Source: Allantophomopsis cytisporea
Taxonomy: Eukaryota; Ascomycota; Leotiomycetes; Phacidiales; Phacidiaceae
Direction of reading: 5' to 3'
DNA length: 64,000 nt
NCBI GenBank assembly: GCA_024752435.1
Contig: CP103026.1
Coordinates: 930,001-994,000, forward strand
Shown: positions 23,960-35,228 of the stretch, piece after piece
How the letters are laid out: every line of letters begins with the position of its first letter
Numbering within the stretch: the first letter of the stretch is position 1
Translations under genes and position numbers: made by a program
The notes under the pieces: generated by a model
Seen by the model: only the letters and a program-made list of their open reading frames with translations
Database searches by the model: none
Told to the model about the DNA's origin: nothing

Positions 23960-25519
23960 TCAAATATCCTTTGCAGCTGCAGCAATGGCGGCAATGGCAG
24001 CATCACGCTCCACCTTCTCGGCGGCAGCATCTTCCTCATAGCCCTCGGTTCTCATATCTGAGAGTCCCAAATCCTCCTCTTCCTCGGCTGTTCGCGTGTA
24101 CTCCTCAGTCTCGATCTGTGGATCAGCCTCGGGGTCGCAGAGGTTCTGGACGTAACTGCTGGCCAATGGGTCAGCGAGGATAATGGTGAATTTGCGTTCT
24201 CCGTTGATGGCTTCGTTGAGGCCCTCGAAGAACTTCTGCCATTCGGTCTTCTGATCTGAAGGCAGAGAGTCACCACCTGCGCTTGTTCTGTCATCAACAT
24301 CGAAGATCTGTGCGTGCAAGTCATCGCGGACTTGTGTCAGAAGACCCTCAACGGTTGTGAATCGTCCACCCAAAGTACCTGGGTTGACGCTCAAGCTCAG
24401 CTCGGGACACTCCAGAGCACAACTCTCACTCTTGAGGATATCTCTGGCCAAATCGGTAGAGTTCTCAACCTTAAGGGTGATCTTCTTTCCCTTTGCTGGT
24501 ACCTCACCACCGGTCTTAACCTCGTTAGATCGGTATCCGCAGTGGTCGCACACTGTGGACATGATAATAACCTGCTTGAAATGAGGAATTTCAACCATCT
24601 TCATGTGGGTGGTACAAGGGCGCGTGCAACCTGGGCAGGTAGCTGGGAAGGAGTAGACTTCGTTCGGAACGATATCGTCATCTTCCATCGCATTCTTGAG
24701 AGCAGCAGCCCTCTCTTCCTCAGTTCCTTGTCCGTCTTCTTCACCGTCGCCAAGGGAAAGAGCAGCATTCTGCTCTGGTGTACGCGCATATTGTACTCGG
24801 GACCACTTTCCAACACCGTCCTTCTGATCTGGCTCAATCCAGGAGTTTCCGGCTGGGTCATCCATAGAGAGACGGAATGGGAAGGATTCACCAGCCAACA
24901 TCTTTCGTCCCTTCTCAATGATCTCCTGCAGAGCAGCATACACTTCTGGGTGTTGTTCTTTGCGATCTGGCTGTTGCATCTCCAAATCCTCCAAGACCAT
25001 CTGGAGCAATCCTTCGACGTTTGTGAGTTGGCCGCGACCAGCTGGAATTTCAAGGTCGAGCTCGATGAACTTCACGGTACAAGTGTCAGACTTGACAAGT
25101 TGTCGGGCAAAGTCTGGCATGGAGGTAAGACGGAGCTCATATCTGCTACCCTTCTGTTGAATCTCGCCGGCAGATTGGATTTCGGAATTCTTGAAGTTGC
25201 AGTGTGGACAGAAGAAGGACATGAGAATGATTTCGCGGAAGAATGGGATTCTGGTGAGAAGGAGTCGGGTGATACCCTAAAGAATATGTCAGCATATATT
25301 TCAAGATAGGGGTAAAACAAAAGTAAGTCTTACATTTTCGTGACAGTTCATACAAAGAGACTCGATCTCATCTACAACTCGTGGCTCGTCGTCGTCCTCG
25401 GTAGCACCTGACTCAGCAGCCTTGTCGGTGGTGAGAGTGTCGGCCTTCTTTTGTATACTCTCGAAATAGTCGTCGAAAGCGGCGCCATCTGGCTTGGAGT
25501 CTTGCGTAGTGTTGGACAT
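23960..25519 (-). CDS. zpr1: Zinc finger protein ZPR1, eEF1A-binding
   Basis: Two exons on the minus strand, 25519-25334 and 25276-23960, give 500 residues. ZPR1 is an essential protein that binds translation elongation factor eEF1A, helps it fold, and moves between cytosol and nucleus. The duplicated architecture is complete. Finger 1 is CMNCHENGITRLLL... closing with SFFCPHC. Finger 2 is CPGCTRPC... closing with STVCDHCGYRSNE. Each is followed by a beta domain with a conserved VEGLL segment (LTNVEGLLQMVLEDL and FTTVEGLLTQVRDDL). The intron splits finger 1 immediately after CMNCHEN. The N-terminus is acidic and disordered, and the C-terminus is alanine-rich (AAIAAIAAAAKDI). Length agrees with fungal ZPR1. 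Confidence 0.95.
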
Positions 25520-26811
25520 GTTGTATATCTTGTTAAGTTGAATGATTCAGATAACTGAGATGTGAAATATTTTTTGATTTATGAGAAAAGCGATAAGAAT
25601 GCAATGGAAGCGCGGGGCCAAAAATTTGTCGGACCGTGCTCTGACGTAGGGCTGCTAGTGTAGATTTAAGGTTGAAATGTGCCAGCATTAGGCTTGGGTG
25701 CCGGGCGCTAGCAGTACCTGTCAGCTAATGTGCTCTAATGCTCGAGGATTTTGAGAGCATTGAATTCAACGATAAGCATGTGGGCCGTGAGTTTCATGAT
25801 CGACACTTGCACTACTTCATAAACACATCAGGTATAATACATCCACCGAAGTGTTTGATTGACAATACCGATATATCCTAAGCACAATCAAAACGAACGC
25901 CAGTTACCAAAAACGATCATGGTACATGAATAGAGTAGCCTCCAAGGTAAATAGATAGCAGAAAGCATTGAAGCAAAGGGAAGGCGAGTCCTCTTTACAC
26001 CGATAGACTTGAACACTAATAAACAATTCTCATTGAACCCACAGCCGTATTTGCATGTATCAAGTATTTGGAAGAATTTATAAGTATGTGCACACATCAT
26101 TACCAGCTTGCCTGCTTCGATGAATCTCCGGCGATTTCCCAATGCCCGTATGAAAGCGAGGACTCCAGTAACGATGTAACGGTGCAGACGAGATCAAACG
26201 AACCTATGCAAGTCAAGAGCTGGTGCATGGTGCTGAATCTGGTCTCTAAATATTACCATCACCACCATTACAATATGTTGATGCTGTGCATCTTTGGAAG
26301 TAGCCTAAGGGGCTTCTAAGATGGTTCCAGAACAAACAGTTGTTGAAGTCGTTCTATTTTGACAAAATCCCGTTTTAATCGGAGGATATTCTGCTCCAGG
26401 TACCAGGAAGGCTATCACCACTCTTGTGGATCACTTTTTACCCTGTCCGTGTCCAGAATACAGCAATGAAACGAGCTTCGGAGCAGCATCTTCTAATAAG
26501 CCATATACTTAAATCAATGAAAGTAGAACATGATTCGGTGGTGAATAATCCAAGACCTGGAATAGTCTTGGAACAATTCATCTTTCAGAAAATTATAACC
26601 GTCATTGGAGGTAAGTTATCTCCTCTCTTTCCGGCTTGGAATGATGGACGTATGAGCTAAAGGTTTCGATACCTAAGGGCTATAGTATCCTTCCCATGAA
26701 GCCGTAAATGATTTCTCTTTCTGAATGAGCGATTCTTGGCGCTTTTATACTGTATTGCCTCAGTGATGAGACCAGTCGATAATCCTTCCAAATTTCCAGA
26801 TGATCATGGCT
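25520..26811. other. Intergenic region upstream of zpr1
   Basis: About 1.3 kb between the zpr1 start and the end of the RNase P subunit gene, both on the minus strand. No gene is supportable; open frames are short and have no family features. The first few hundred bases are presumably the zpr1 promoter. Confidence 0.6.
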
Positions 26812-27429
26812 TCAGCTCTTTTTCATCAAGTCCATCAGATCAAGACCAAATCCATTACTTTGAGGTTCATTCTTCTTTGCAAGAAGAGCCTGTAATCCAC
26901 CATGCTTTCGATTTTTGGCCCGTTTCTTGCTGTTAGCATTTGCAGAAGTTGGCGTGGATGAATCGGATCCGCTGTTCGTAGGCGTAACTAGTGGAGTAGC
27001 TTGTGCCGATGCTGCGCGAGAATGACTCTTAAAAGACTTGGCGGATTTTCGGACAGCTGGAGATGTAGTAGAGGGTAAAAGCAATCGAGTATATCTATGA
27101 CAGGAGCTACACTCGTAAACCATCGCTCTGTTCTGCAAAGATGGTATCGACTTGTCCTTTCCTTGCAGGCGTTTCCTTTTGACTATAGCTCGGTTCTCTT
27201 TGTGGATTATACTTGAATGCCCTGGAAGCATTAAATTTCCACAAGCGCCACATGCTCTGCGGCGGTGGGCATTGCTTGGGTCGAGGTCGTTTTTGAACAT
27301 CAAGCTGTTGCACTGTGACATCAGATGCGCGGCTGTTGCAGGCGCGGTCGCTGCAAGTAGATGTGCTGAGTCGCTGAGATACCGCAGACGCGCCGAAACG
27401 GCTGTTGATGCCATTTTGGCTGATTCCAA
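26812..27429 (-). CDS. rpr2: RNase P/MRP subunit, Rpr2/Snm1/Rpp21 family
   Basis: A single exon of 205 residues. RNase P trims the 5' leader of tRNA precursors and RNase MRP cleaves pre-rRNA; this small zinc protein is a subunit of one or both. Visible evidence: an N-terminal helix pair (ARLRYLSDSAHLLAA, ATAAHLMSQCNSLMF), then the first zinc pair CGACG (Cys60, Cys63), a basic RNA-contact stretch (KRKRLQGKDK), and the second pair ECSSCHR (Cys107, Cys110). After this comes a basic, Ser/Thr-rich tail with KKRAKNRKHGG. The Cys-x2-Cys pairs about 44 residues apart are typical of the family. Sequence alone does not separate Rpr2 (RNase P) from Snm1 (MRP). An in-frame ATG five codons later (27414) is an alternative start. 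It is divergent from dbr1. Confidence 0.8.
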   Translation of the reverse strand: MESAKMASTAVSARLRYLSDSAHLLAATAPATAAHLMSQCNSLMFKNDLDPSNAHRRRACGACGNLMLPGHSSIIHKENRAIVKRKRLQGKDKSIPSLQNRAMVYECSSCHRYTRLLLPSTTSPAVRKSAKSFKSHSRAASAQATPLVTPTNSGSDSSTPTSANANSKKRAKNRKHGGLQALLAKKNEPQSNGFGLDLMDLMKKS

Positions 27430-27781
27430 TCCAGATACCGCGTTCGTAGTTGTGGTTTTCCGTGAAGTGTTATGGATACTGATCTCGAAACTTGTGTTGT
27501 GTATTGGAATCTAGCAACTGAACCTGGTGTTATCTTACAATTTGTGTTGGTAACAAGGCTGTAGCCTCGTCTGCTACGTCGGATTCTTTAGTAAATTGTA
27601 GAGCATGTTAACATTACAACCAAGGGAAAACGTCATAATTCATAGTCTTGGAACACTCTCCTCAAATGATCTCGTAAAACTTAGCTGAAAGTTGGTCAAG
27701 CCTTTCCATCCGCGTTATTTCACAGGCCTTGTTGGAGACAAAGCGGCAGCATCGAATTGCAAAGGAAAAAGAAGGGAAAAA
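27430..27781. promoter_or_regulatory. Bidirectional promoter of rpr2 and dbr1
   Basis: 352 bp between two divergent start codons. It must hold both promoters. An A-rich stretch precedes the dbr1 ATG. I see no obvious TATA box for either gene. Confidence 0.55.
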
Positions 27782-29618
27782 ATGGAGGCTATACTACAAG
27801 AAAAGGACGGGCTGCGCATAGCTGTACAAGGATGCGTAAGGGGTTTTCAGCTTCTTATATACATATAGTCAGTTACTGATACTTTATATAGGGTCATGGA
27901 ACTCTACACGCCATATATGCCAGCGTTGATGAAGCCTGCAAACGCCGAGGCTGGGAATTTGTTGATCTTCTTATAATTGGAGGGGACTTCCAAGTAAGGG
28001 CAAGAAATTTGTATATACAATCAGAAAACGCTGACATTTCAAGGCAGCTCGGAATGCAGAAGACCTGAACGGTATGTCCGTTCCAATTAAATATCGCGCG
28101 ATTGGCGACTTCCACGAATACTACAGCGGCGAGAAAGTCGCTCCAGTCCTCACTATCTTTACCGGAGGGAATCATGAAGCAAGCAGTTACATGTGGGAAC
28201 TGTTTTATGGAGGTTGGGTTGCGCCAAATATCTACTACCTAGGAGCTGCCAATGTTTTACGATTGGGTCCAGTAAGAATTGCAGGAATGTCTGGTATATG
28301 GAAGGGCTACAATTACAACAAGACTCACCACGAACGTCTACCTTATAATGGAGACGATGTCAAGAGCATCTATCACGTCAGAGAATACGATATACGAAAG
28401 CTGTTACAAATTAGAACACAAGTTGATATCGGCATCAGCCATGATTGGCCACGAGCGATCGAGAAGCACGGCGAATCCGCGAAACTGTGGAAGATGAAGC
28501 CCGATTTCGAACAAGAATCTAGAGATGGGATTCTAGGTAACCCAGCCGCTGCATATGTGATGGATAGACTCCGACCACCATACTGGTTCTCTGCGCATTT
28601 ACATTGTAAATATGCTGCCATGAAGATATATAAGGACCAGGAAGCCGCTGCCGAAAAAGTTCTGGCTAAAGAAGAGTCAAAAGGCCAGATTCCATCAGAG
28701 AGTCCTGCGCCGGTTACTGGTGATGTGGCCATACACAATGAAGATGAGATCGATTTGGATCTTGATGAGGATGAGGAAGATACTGTGCCAGCTGACGTGG
28801 AAAATGCTGCACCAGCAAAGGAAGCTGTAGTTGCTCCCCCATTGTCATCTGTTGTACCGGAAGATGTAAGGTCTCTTCTACCAGCAGCCTTTTCCCGACC
28901 AAACAAACCAGAAGTCGAAACAAAGAGCATCCCAGGTCAGCCTCCACCACCAGCAATCACCAACAAGGAAGTCCGCTTTGTCGCTCTAGACAAGTGCCTT
29001 CCAGGACGCAAATTTCTTCAGCTCGTTCAAGTCGAACCGAGTCGTAACCCACCCCCATACCCTGTTGTGAAATCTCTAGAAGTACCCCGCTACAGGCTCT
29101 CCTATGATCCAGAATGGCTGGCGATCACCCGCGTTTTCGCATCAGGTTTGATGCTTGGAGACCGAAAAGCCTACCCGCCTCCAGATCTAGGTGAGGAGCA
29201 CTACCGAGCGCAAATTGAGAAGGAAGAAGCCTGGGTCGAGGAGAATGTGACTCAGAAGGACAAGCTTGTGATTCCGGAGAACTTCGAAATTACGGCGCCG
29301 CCTTTTGTACCCGGGTCACCTATTGTGGTCAAAGAGCAGCCGAAGGAGTACACTAATCCACAAACTGCTGCTTTCTGCAAGTTGCTTGGCATCGAGAACA
29401 GGTTTCATGCGACTGAGGAGGAAAGGAGTGAAAGGATGGCTAAAGGCCCCCATCCAGAGGAGCCAAGGAGGGATGGTGGTTCAAGGGGTGGGCATGGTGG
29501 AAGAGGCGGATTTGGCGGTAGAGGTGGTAGAGGAGGAGGAGGTGGTGGAAGAGGCTTTGGTGGTGGTAGGGGCAGAGGAGGAGGAAGGGGAAGGGGCGGA
29601 GGAAGAGGGAGAGGATGA
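27782..29618 (+). CDS. dbr1: RNA lariat debranching enzyme Dbr1
   Basis: Three exons, 27782-27835, 27892-27993 and 28044-29618, give 576 residues. Dbr1 hydrolyses the 2'-5' branch bond of excised intron lariats in the nucleus. It is a metallophosphoesterase, and the metal and branch-site motifs are all present: RIAVQGCGHG (Cys18 and His20), GGDFQ, TIFTGGNHEAS, the GGWVAPNIYYLG lariat-recognition region, ISHDWP, and FSAHLHCKYAA. The C-terminal domain starts at VRFVALDKCLPGRKFL. An acidic linker (IDLDLDEDEEDT) resembles that of yeast Dbr1. The last roughly 48 residues are an uninterrupted Gly/Arg (RGG) tail, an RNA-binding low-complexity tract absent from yeast Dbr1. The first intron separates Cys18 from His20. 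Confidence 0.95.
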
Positions 29619-30802
29619 GAAGAGGCGTGCAACTGATAATGGTGCTGACGATTGCTTTGATACCCTTGTTGGAGAGCTCCGACGGATGCTGCTACGTATG
29701 TAATATTATATCCGTGATTTCACTTCGAACCAAAACGGCCTTATAAACAGGCCGAAAGAATATCATAAAAATCAAGTGTCCTAGGCGGCCATGAGATCCA
29801 CGCCTTCACCATAATACGCTTGCAATAACACCCTTAAAGTATCGAGATACACAGCACTCTCTTGACCAATGGTAATCCTAGACTTTTTCCCAGGTGTGCA
29901 TAGGTAGCAGATTTGAGTTACAGAGCAAGCAATATCGCATTGCAACAAACGCTCGAAGGCGCCCACGCAGCTGATCAGGAAGTGATTTCATGTCGCGAAC
30001 TACCAGGAGCTTCTTCTACCCACCCACCCAGAATACATGGACACTGGATCAGCGAGAGCCCCAGTCAGCAGCAGTGAGGCATACCAGGGACAAGGGGACG
30101 TGATTCAGGAGCCCTATGCTAAGGGAATGTTATCGACGATAGCTCATCTGATCTCGTCTCGTCGAGACGAAGGGAGCGACGAGGCCTAGACGGCTAGACA
30201 AGCTCTCCAAACAAGCACAATAGAACGCACAGGCGCAATTTCCATTCCCAAGAAACCAATGGTGATTCCCCGACGTCCAAGCCATATAACAGCGAAGTGA
30301 AGTTCCGCGTATACTCAATATCCCACCTCCCCCTGGCTCGCACCGGATCGCCCAGTGCTTCTGTCTAAACAGCATTGCGATCGATCATGGCTATGGCTTC
30401 ATCTTCAGCATATCATCATAATCACAAGCCAAGTCAAAACAGAAAGAAAGAAGAAAAAAAAAAGAGATCTACTAGAAAGAACCTTTATTACGAACATCTA
30501 AAATGCGTACAGCCCTGTTCATATGAAAACAGGCTAAGTAGCTAACTCATACGCCCTGTCCCACCACCACATCGCATCGCATCGCACCATAGCACAGTAA
30601 GAACGACGATGCGCCACATCATGTCTCCCCTTTATCGAGCCAACAATGTCAAAAAAGAAAACGAAGCCTTTCCCACACCCCCACAAATAGACACACAAAA
30701 AGCTCTTTCTCCATGATACTTTTTTTTTTGTGCGTGTAATGTAATTCTTCTAGAGCAAAGAAGCAGATTTCATGATTTCCTTTAATAATAATCTACTCTA
30801 AC
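29619..30802. other. Spacer between convergent dbr1 and acl2
   Basis: About 1.2 kb holding two 3' UTRs and spacer. There is an A-rich tract near 30450 and a T-run near 30721. Open frames are short and unsupported. Confidence 0.6.
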
Positions 30803-32752
30803 TTAAGCACCGAACTCCTGAACGGTGGAAGCCTCGAGGCGGCCCTTGACGAGTGCCAAAGGAACGATACCAGAGACGTGCATCTCTGGGCCGTAGACGT
30901 GCATGTCGAGCTTAAGCTCCTGACCGACGGCCTTGATGTTCTTGAGACCCTCCTGGTAGTTTGGACCAGCACGACGAACCCAGATCTGGACCTTGTGCTC
31001 AATGAGGGATGGGGCAAACTCGCGGAGAGCGCGAATGACACCCTTGAAGGTGGAGGCAACGTTGGTGAAGTTGGCAATACCACCTCCAATGAAAAGAACC
31101 TTACCCTCGGCACTGACTGGTGCGCGGAGCATCAAGTCAAGAACAGTACGAGCGTAGAGGTAGGTCTGGCCCTCAGTTGGGGCTCCAGAGTACTCTCCGT
31201 AATTGGCAAGCTCATCGGCGAAACCACTGGATGCGATGGCATCAGCGTAGACAACGGAAGCACCACCACCAGCAACCAAAGTCCAAACGCGACCGTTTGG
31301 GTTGAGAACAGTAAGCTTGAGCGAGGCACCAGTCTTGGCATCAAGCTCAGCAATGTACGCCTCCTCCTTGCTCATCTCACGACCGAATGGAGCCGGGAAC
31401 TCCATTGGTGGTCCAGCATCGATGCTGACCTTTCCATCGGCGGCCTTAATTGGAGTCATACCAAGAGCTTGTGGGGAGCGAGCAATAGCCCACTTGACAC
31501 CACACTCGAACTCAGCAGTCTGATCAATCTTGGCAGCCAAATCAAGGAAGTGAACATCAGCGGAGGTCCCCTCAGCATTTGGAATGACAACCAATGGGTT
31601 GATCTCGAGGTATGTGAACTGGCAGTCAACGTAGACAGCATAGAGACGGGTGATGAAGTCAACGAGGACATTGTGGACACCAGATGGAACCTTCTTGAGG
31701 AGGGTAGCAGCGATCTCCTCGTTGGATGGGTACTCAGAGAGGTCTACTGGGACGAGGAGCTTCTCAGCCTTAGCATCGACATCACCAACGTCGACACCTC
31801 CCTCGTGGGTGAAGAGAATCCAGTCACCCTATGAGGAGAAATAGGTTAGCACGAGTCAAGTGAAAACCCCAGATGGGATCAAGCGCCGACGAGCGACCCA
31901 GAAGAGTGGCATGAATGGTAGCGATAAAGTTTGGCAGCGGGTAGATCAGGGAACGTTGGGCCACGGCGGATTTCAAGTGGACAAACACTTGGTCTGTTCC
32001 AGAAGATATGCCCCCCAGTCTCCGCTCGTCCGAGATGCGAGAACCGAAAAAGGCGAGCCGAATAAGTAACGGTGGGTGCCCGTTTCTTACCCGCCCTTTT
32101 CTTCAACGCAACAAAATCTCTTGAGTTTCATAGTGCAGCTTGCAATCCGGGAAGAAACTGACCGACGATTTCGCCTGGACCACTTTTATACCTTCATGCA
32201 TTCCTGCACAACCCCATCAAGCCACCCCATTGTCTGAAAACAATTTGATGGATCTCTGATCGGCTGGATCGACCCCGGGATTTTAAAACAATAGAAATGA
32301 CATTGACATACCTCTCTGACGGAGTTAATGTTGATGTAGTACTCGGTTCCGTCTGGATGTGGCACAAATGGCTCAACCAAGAATTGTCTCAGAACACCAA
32401 CAACGGTCTCGACCTGCTGTGGCTTTCCAGCTCTCTCAGCAATCCATGCCTTGGCCTCAGCCCACGTCTTGTTCAATGCGAGCAATCCGCTCTTGCCTCG
32501 TCGCTTGATCAGCTGATCTGGCTTAGCAACGAACTTGGCACCATCTTGCAACAACCATGGGTATGAGACCTCGGCCTGGTCGAGGATCGCAGCGACATCA
32601 GCATCCTCTGGGAAGTACAGAGAAGCGAGCTTGGAAGGTGGGTTGTGAACGGCGGACTTTGGAAGAGGAGATGGCTTGATGACTGGAGCGCGTGTGAGGT
32701 GGTAGTTGAGGATGGCCTTGCCATCAGCTTCGAAGATCGCCTTGGCAGACAT
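30803..32752 (-). CDS. acl2: ATP-citrate lyase subunit 2 (ATP-grasp and citrate-binding)
   Basis: Two exons on the minus strand, 32752-32312 and 31828-30803, give 488 residues. With subunit 1 it makes cytosolic acetyl-CoA and oxaloacetate from citrate, CoA and ATP. It corresponds to the N-terminal half of the single-chain animal enzyme: an ATP-grasp region (KFVAKPDQLIKRRGKSGLLA, EYYININSVREGDW, CQFTYLEINPLVV) and a citrate-binding domain (GGGASVVYADAIAS, GKVLFIGGGIANFTNVASTF, IWVRRAGPNYQEGL). The splice restores NSVRE-GDWILFTHEGGVDVG, a conserved segment, so the intron is secure. That intron is 483 nt, far longer than others in the window. An upstream in-frame start (32785) would add 11 residues; MSAKAI is the usual family start. 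It is divergent from acl1. Confidence 0.96.
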
Positions 32753-33672
32753 TGTGTGTTTTGGAGGAGCGTGAAAACTACCCAAAGGTTCGAGTTAGTG
32801 AATGCTTTTCTTTTCTTTTTCGTCTGTTGTTCTCTTTTTCTGTTGGAGGTGCTGACAAGAGCTCTGTAGAAAAGCTGTAGCTGCTCGTACGACCGTCTGT
32901 TCAATCTCGTCCCAACGCGATTTCAGCGCAGATGCAGAGCAATTTCCAGTACAGAGATAAAAGTGTTTGAATTGTTAATGCTTCAGATCTCCGTCGAAAA
33001 AAACGTTCCCGCAGCTTCCAGTTGACATGGAAGTTAAGCACAGAGACAAGATTTCGCATGAAAATTGGCAAAAGCTCTTTCCCTCGGGGGGAAGTTGCTG
33101 GACTGATGAAACGTATGCGCGCGTGGGAAGTAGACGCGCTGGCCGGACATTGGGGCCACATACCGAAGCTGGAGAGAAGATCAAAGACAGTGATCAGAGG
33201 TAGAGTGCAGGTATGTACGAGCTGTTCCTCGTATGAGTTTCGGGGGAAATTTAGGAAAGAAGACTCAATTGAGTATGTGGTAAGAAGTACTTGGATGTGG
33301 GTTGAATGTGGGTGGGTAGGTAGGTAGTATGGAAAGTTGTATGATGAATTGGGGGAGAGGGATTGTGGAAGAGAGCAGGAGCAGCTTATTTTTGCAGATC
33401 GGGGAATAAAAATTGGGAGAGCGTGTATACTGACAATTATTGACAGGCAAAGGTAGAACGAGAAGAGAGACGAGCGAGACAACGGTCTGTTTTGTTTTTT
33501 TTTCTTCTTCTTCTTTCTTTTCTTCTCGTCTTCGTTTTTTTGGGACTTTTGATGAGAAGGAAGTCGGAGTAATTGGGCAGGCGGCGGATATGCGTGAGTA
33601 AGAGCAAGGTAGGAGGAGAAAGAGGATGGATGGATGGAGATGAGAGATCCAGACAGAGAGTACGGGTGAGTG

Positions 33673-33742
33673 TGGTGGTGGTGGTGGTGGTGGTAAGGTA
33701 AGTGTGAGTGTGAGTGTGAGTGTGAGTGAGTGTGAGTGTGAG
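33673..33742. repeat. (TGG)n and GTGAGT-type tandem repeats
   Basis: A trinucleotide run at 33673-33694, followed after a short break by TGTGAG/TGAGTG repeats to 33742, within the acl promoter region. Confidence 0.85.
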
Positions 33743-34102
33743 GTGAGCGTACAAGGTCAATTGTCTGCGCGAGAGACTTAGCAAGAGGTAGTTGGGTGTG
33801 GGGGGTGGCATTAGCTGCTGATCGCTGTGGTCTTAGTGGTGTACGAGTGGAACTCTGGGTGCGGGTTGGGGTGAGCTGCACTCTAGTATTCGGGGAGGGT
33901 GGGCCGAGCGTAGGCCAGAAAAGTACCCCAAGGTCCCCACCAGAGTCCACCAGGTCGGAGGAGGACCTTCCTTACTGCATATGCTGGTGGTAGAGAGCAT
34001 TGTACTCCGTTCCATACTCTGGCACCAAAGGTCAGGCAAGCGTCAGGTCAGGCACACCCGATCGACCTGCACAGTTACACAGCTGCTACATACGCACCCC
34101 TT

Positions 34103-34145
34103 CATCTCATCTCATCTCATCTCATCTCACCCTCACCCTCACCCT
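34103..34145. repeat. (CATCT)5 followed by ACCCTC repeats
   Basis: Five CATCT units run directly into about three ACCCTC units. The strand is strictly pyrimidine-biased. Confidence 0.85.
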
Positions 34146-34392
34146 TCCAACGAACGGGGTCAACAAAGTATGAGTGAGTGAGTGACTGAGTGCACTGTAC
34201 ATCGAGGAAAGTCTCGCAGGAACTCTCTCAACTCAATCTCAACCCAACTCAATTCAACCCTCTCTTTTTGTCATTCACTTCATTGTTTTCCCTTTACCTC
34301 TATCTCTCTCTTTTTTCCCCTTTTTTCCCCCTCCTGCCCATGCAATCTCTACCTCTTCTCTTATCTAGTTTATCATTTTTTCCCTCTTCTTT

Positions 34393-34398
<6 letters not shown>

Positions 34399-34423
<25 letters not shown>
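34399..34423. repeat. (CT)n microsatellite
   Basis: About twelve CT units inside a longer pyrimidine tract (about 34260-34430). Confidence 0.9.
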
Positions 34424-35187
34424 CCCTGGATCTCGCCGTCCCTCAAAAAATAATAATCTTGGGGTAGGCCGAACCACGGAGTCCGAATGTTTTTTTTTCC
34501 TATTGACCCGACCTTGCATCGTAGGCCGAAGCTCTTTTGGTGGGAGTAGCGTGAGCACATCGGTGCACGCTAGCGGGATGGGTGCCTGGGTCGGCGGCCT
34601 AGTCACTTGTGGGGACGTCGCATTTTGCTGAGCCACTCAGCGAACCCCAAACGCGCTGAACGGCCCTTCCAGTGCTCCGACCGTGCATGCATGCCTGAAT
34701 GTGGCCCGATATATCAGTCAGATGTCTCACTAGTGCGCCTCTCACCCTGGCACCACCACGCACAACCACGCACAAACTGGCAGTATTGCTCTCGCTTAGC
34801 TGTCCGCTAGACCCACTCCGGCTGGCGGTGGCTACTTGCCGACCCCATTCGACCCCATTTATTTCCCAACGAGGGAGCTAAATAAGCTGCTGTTGAGCAG
34901 AATGCTTGCGTGCATGAAGGTCATGAAATGGCATGAAAGACGCCGCGTGCGTTTTGGCACGGCCTCTGGCTGCAAATTCCATGGCATGAGTGGACCAGAG
35001 GGGAATCCAAGAGAAGGAAAAGAAATCAGGGAATGCACCATACAGACGCCCACCCACCTCCCTCCCCTCGTCAACAGAAAGATAAAGCAAGAGGGAGAGG
35101 GGAGGGGAGATCGGGGAGATATTGGGGACACTGGGGACATTGGGGGAGAGCTGGGGCTGGGTGGTTGAGGGCAGCCAGAAAGAGAAA

Positions 35188-35228
35188 GCAGAGAAGCAGA
35201 GAAGCAGAGAAGCAGAGAAGCACAGAAG
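35188..35228. repeat. GCAGAGAA octanucleotide tandem array
   Basis: Four perfect copies and then degenerate copies of an 8-bp unit in the acl control region. Confidence 0.85.

Noticed and set aside
24314..25309. 331-codon plus-strand frame over zpr1
   Set aside because: Antisense of the zinc finger gene, whose two CxxC fingers and intron are well supported.
29990..30080. Stretch with GGGTGGGTGG on the minus strand resembling part of a 5S rRNA gene
   Set aside because: The remaining conserved 5S blocks are absent, so the similarity is limited to a G-rich tract.
30878..31834. 318-codon plus-strand open frame over acl2
   Set aside because: It is the antisense shadow of acl2 exon 2, which matches its family along its whole length.
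32901..33950. 349-codon minus-strand frame upstream of acl2
   Set aside because: Built largely from microsatellites (His-Thr and Ser-Leu runs) in the promoter region, with no recognisable domain.
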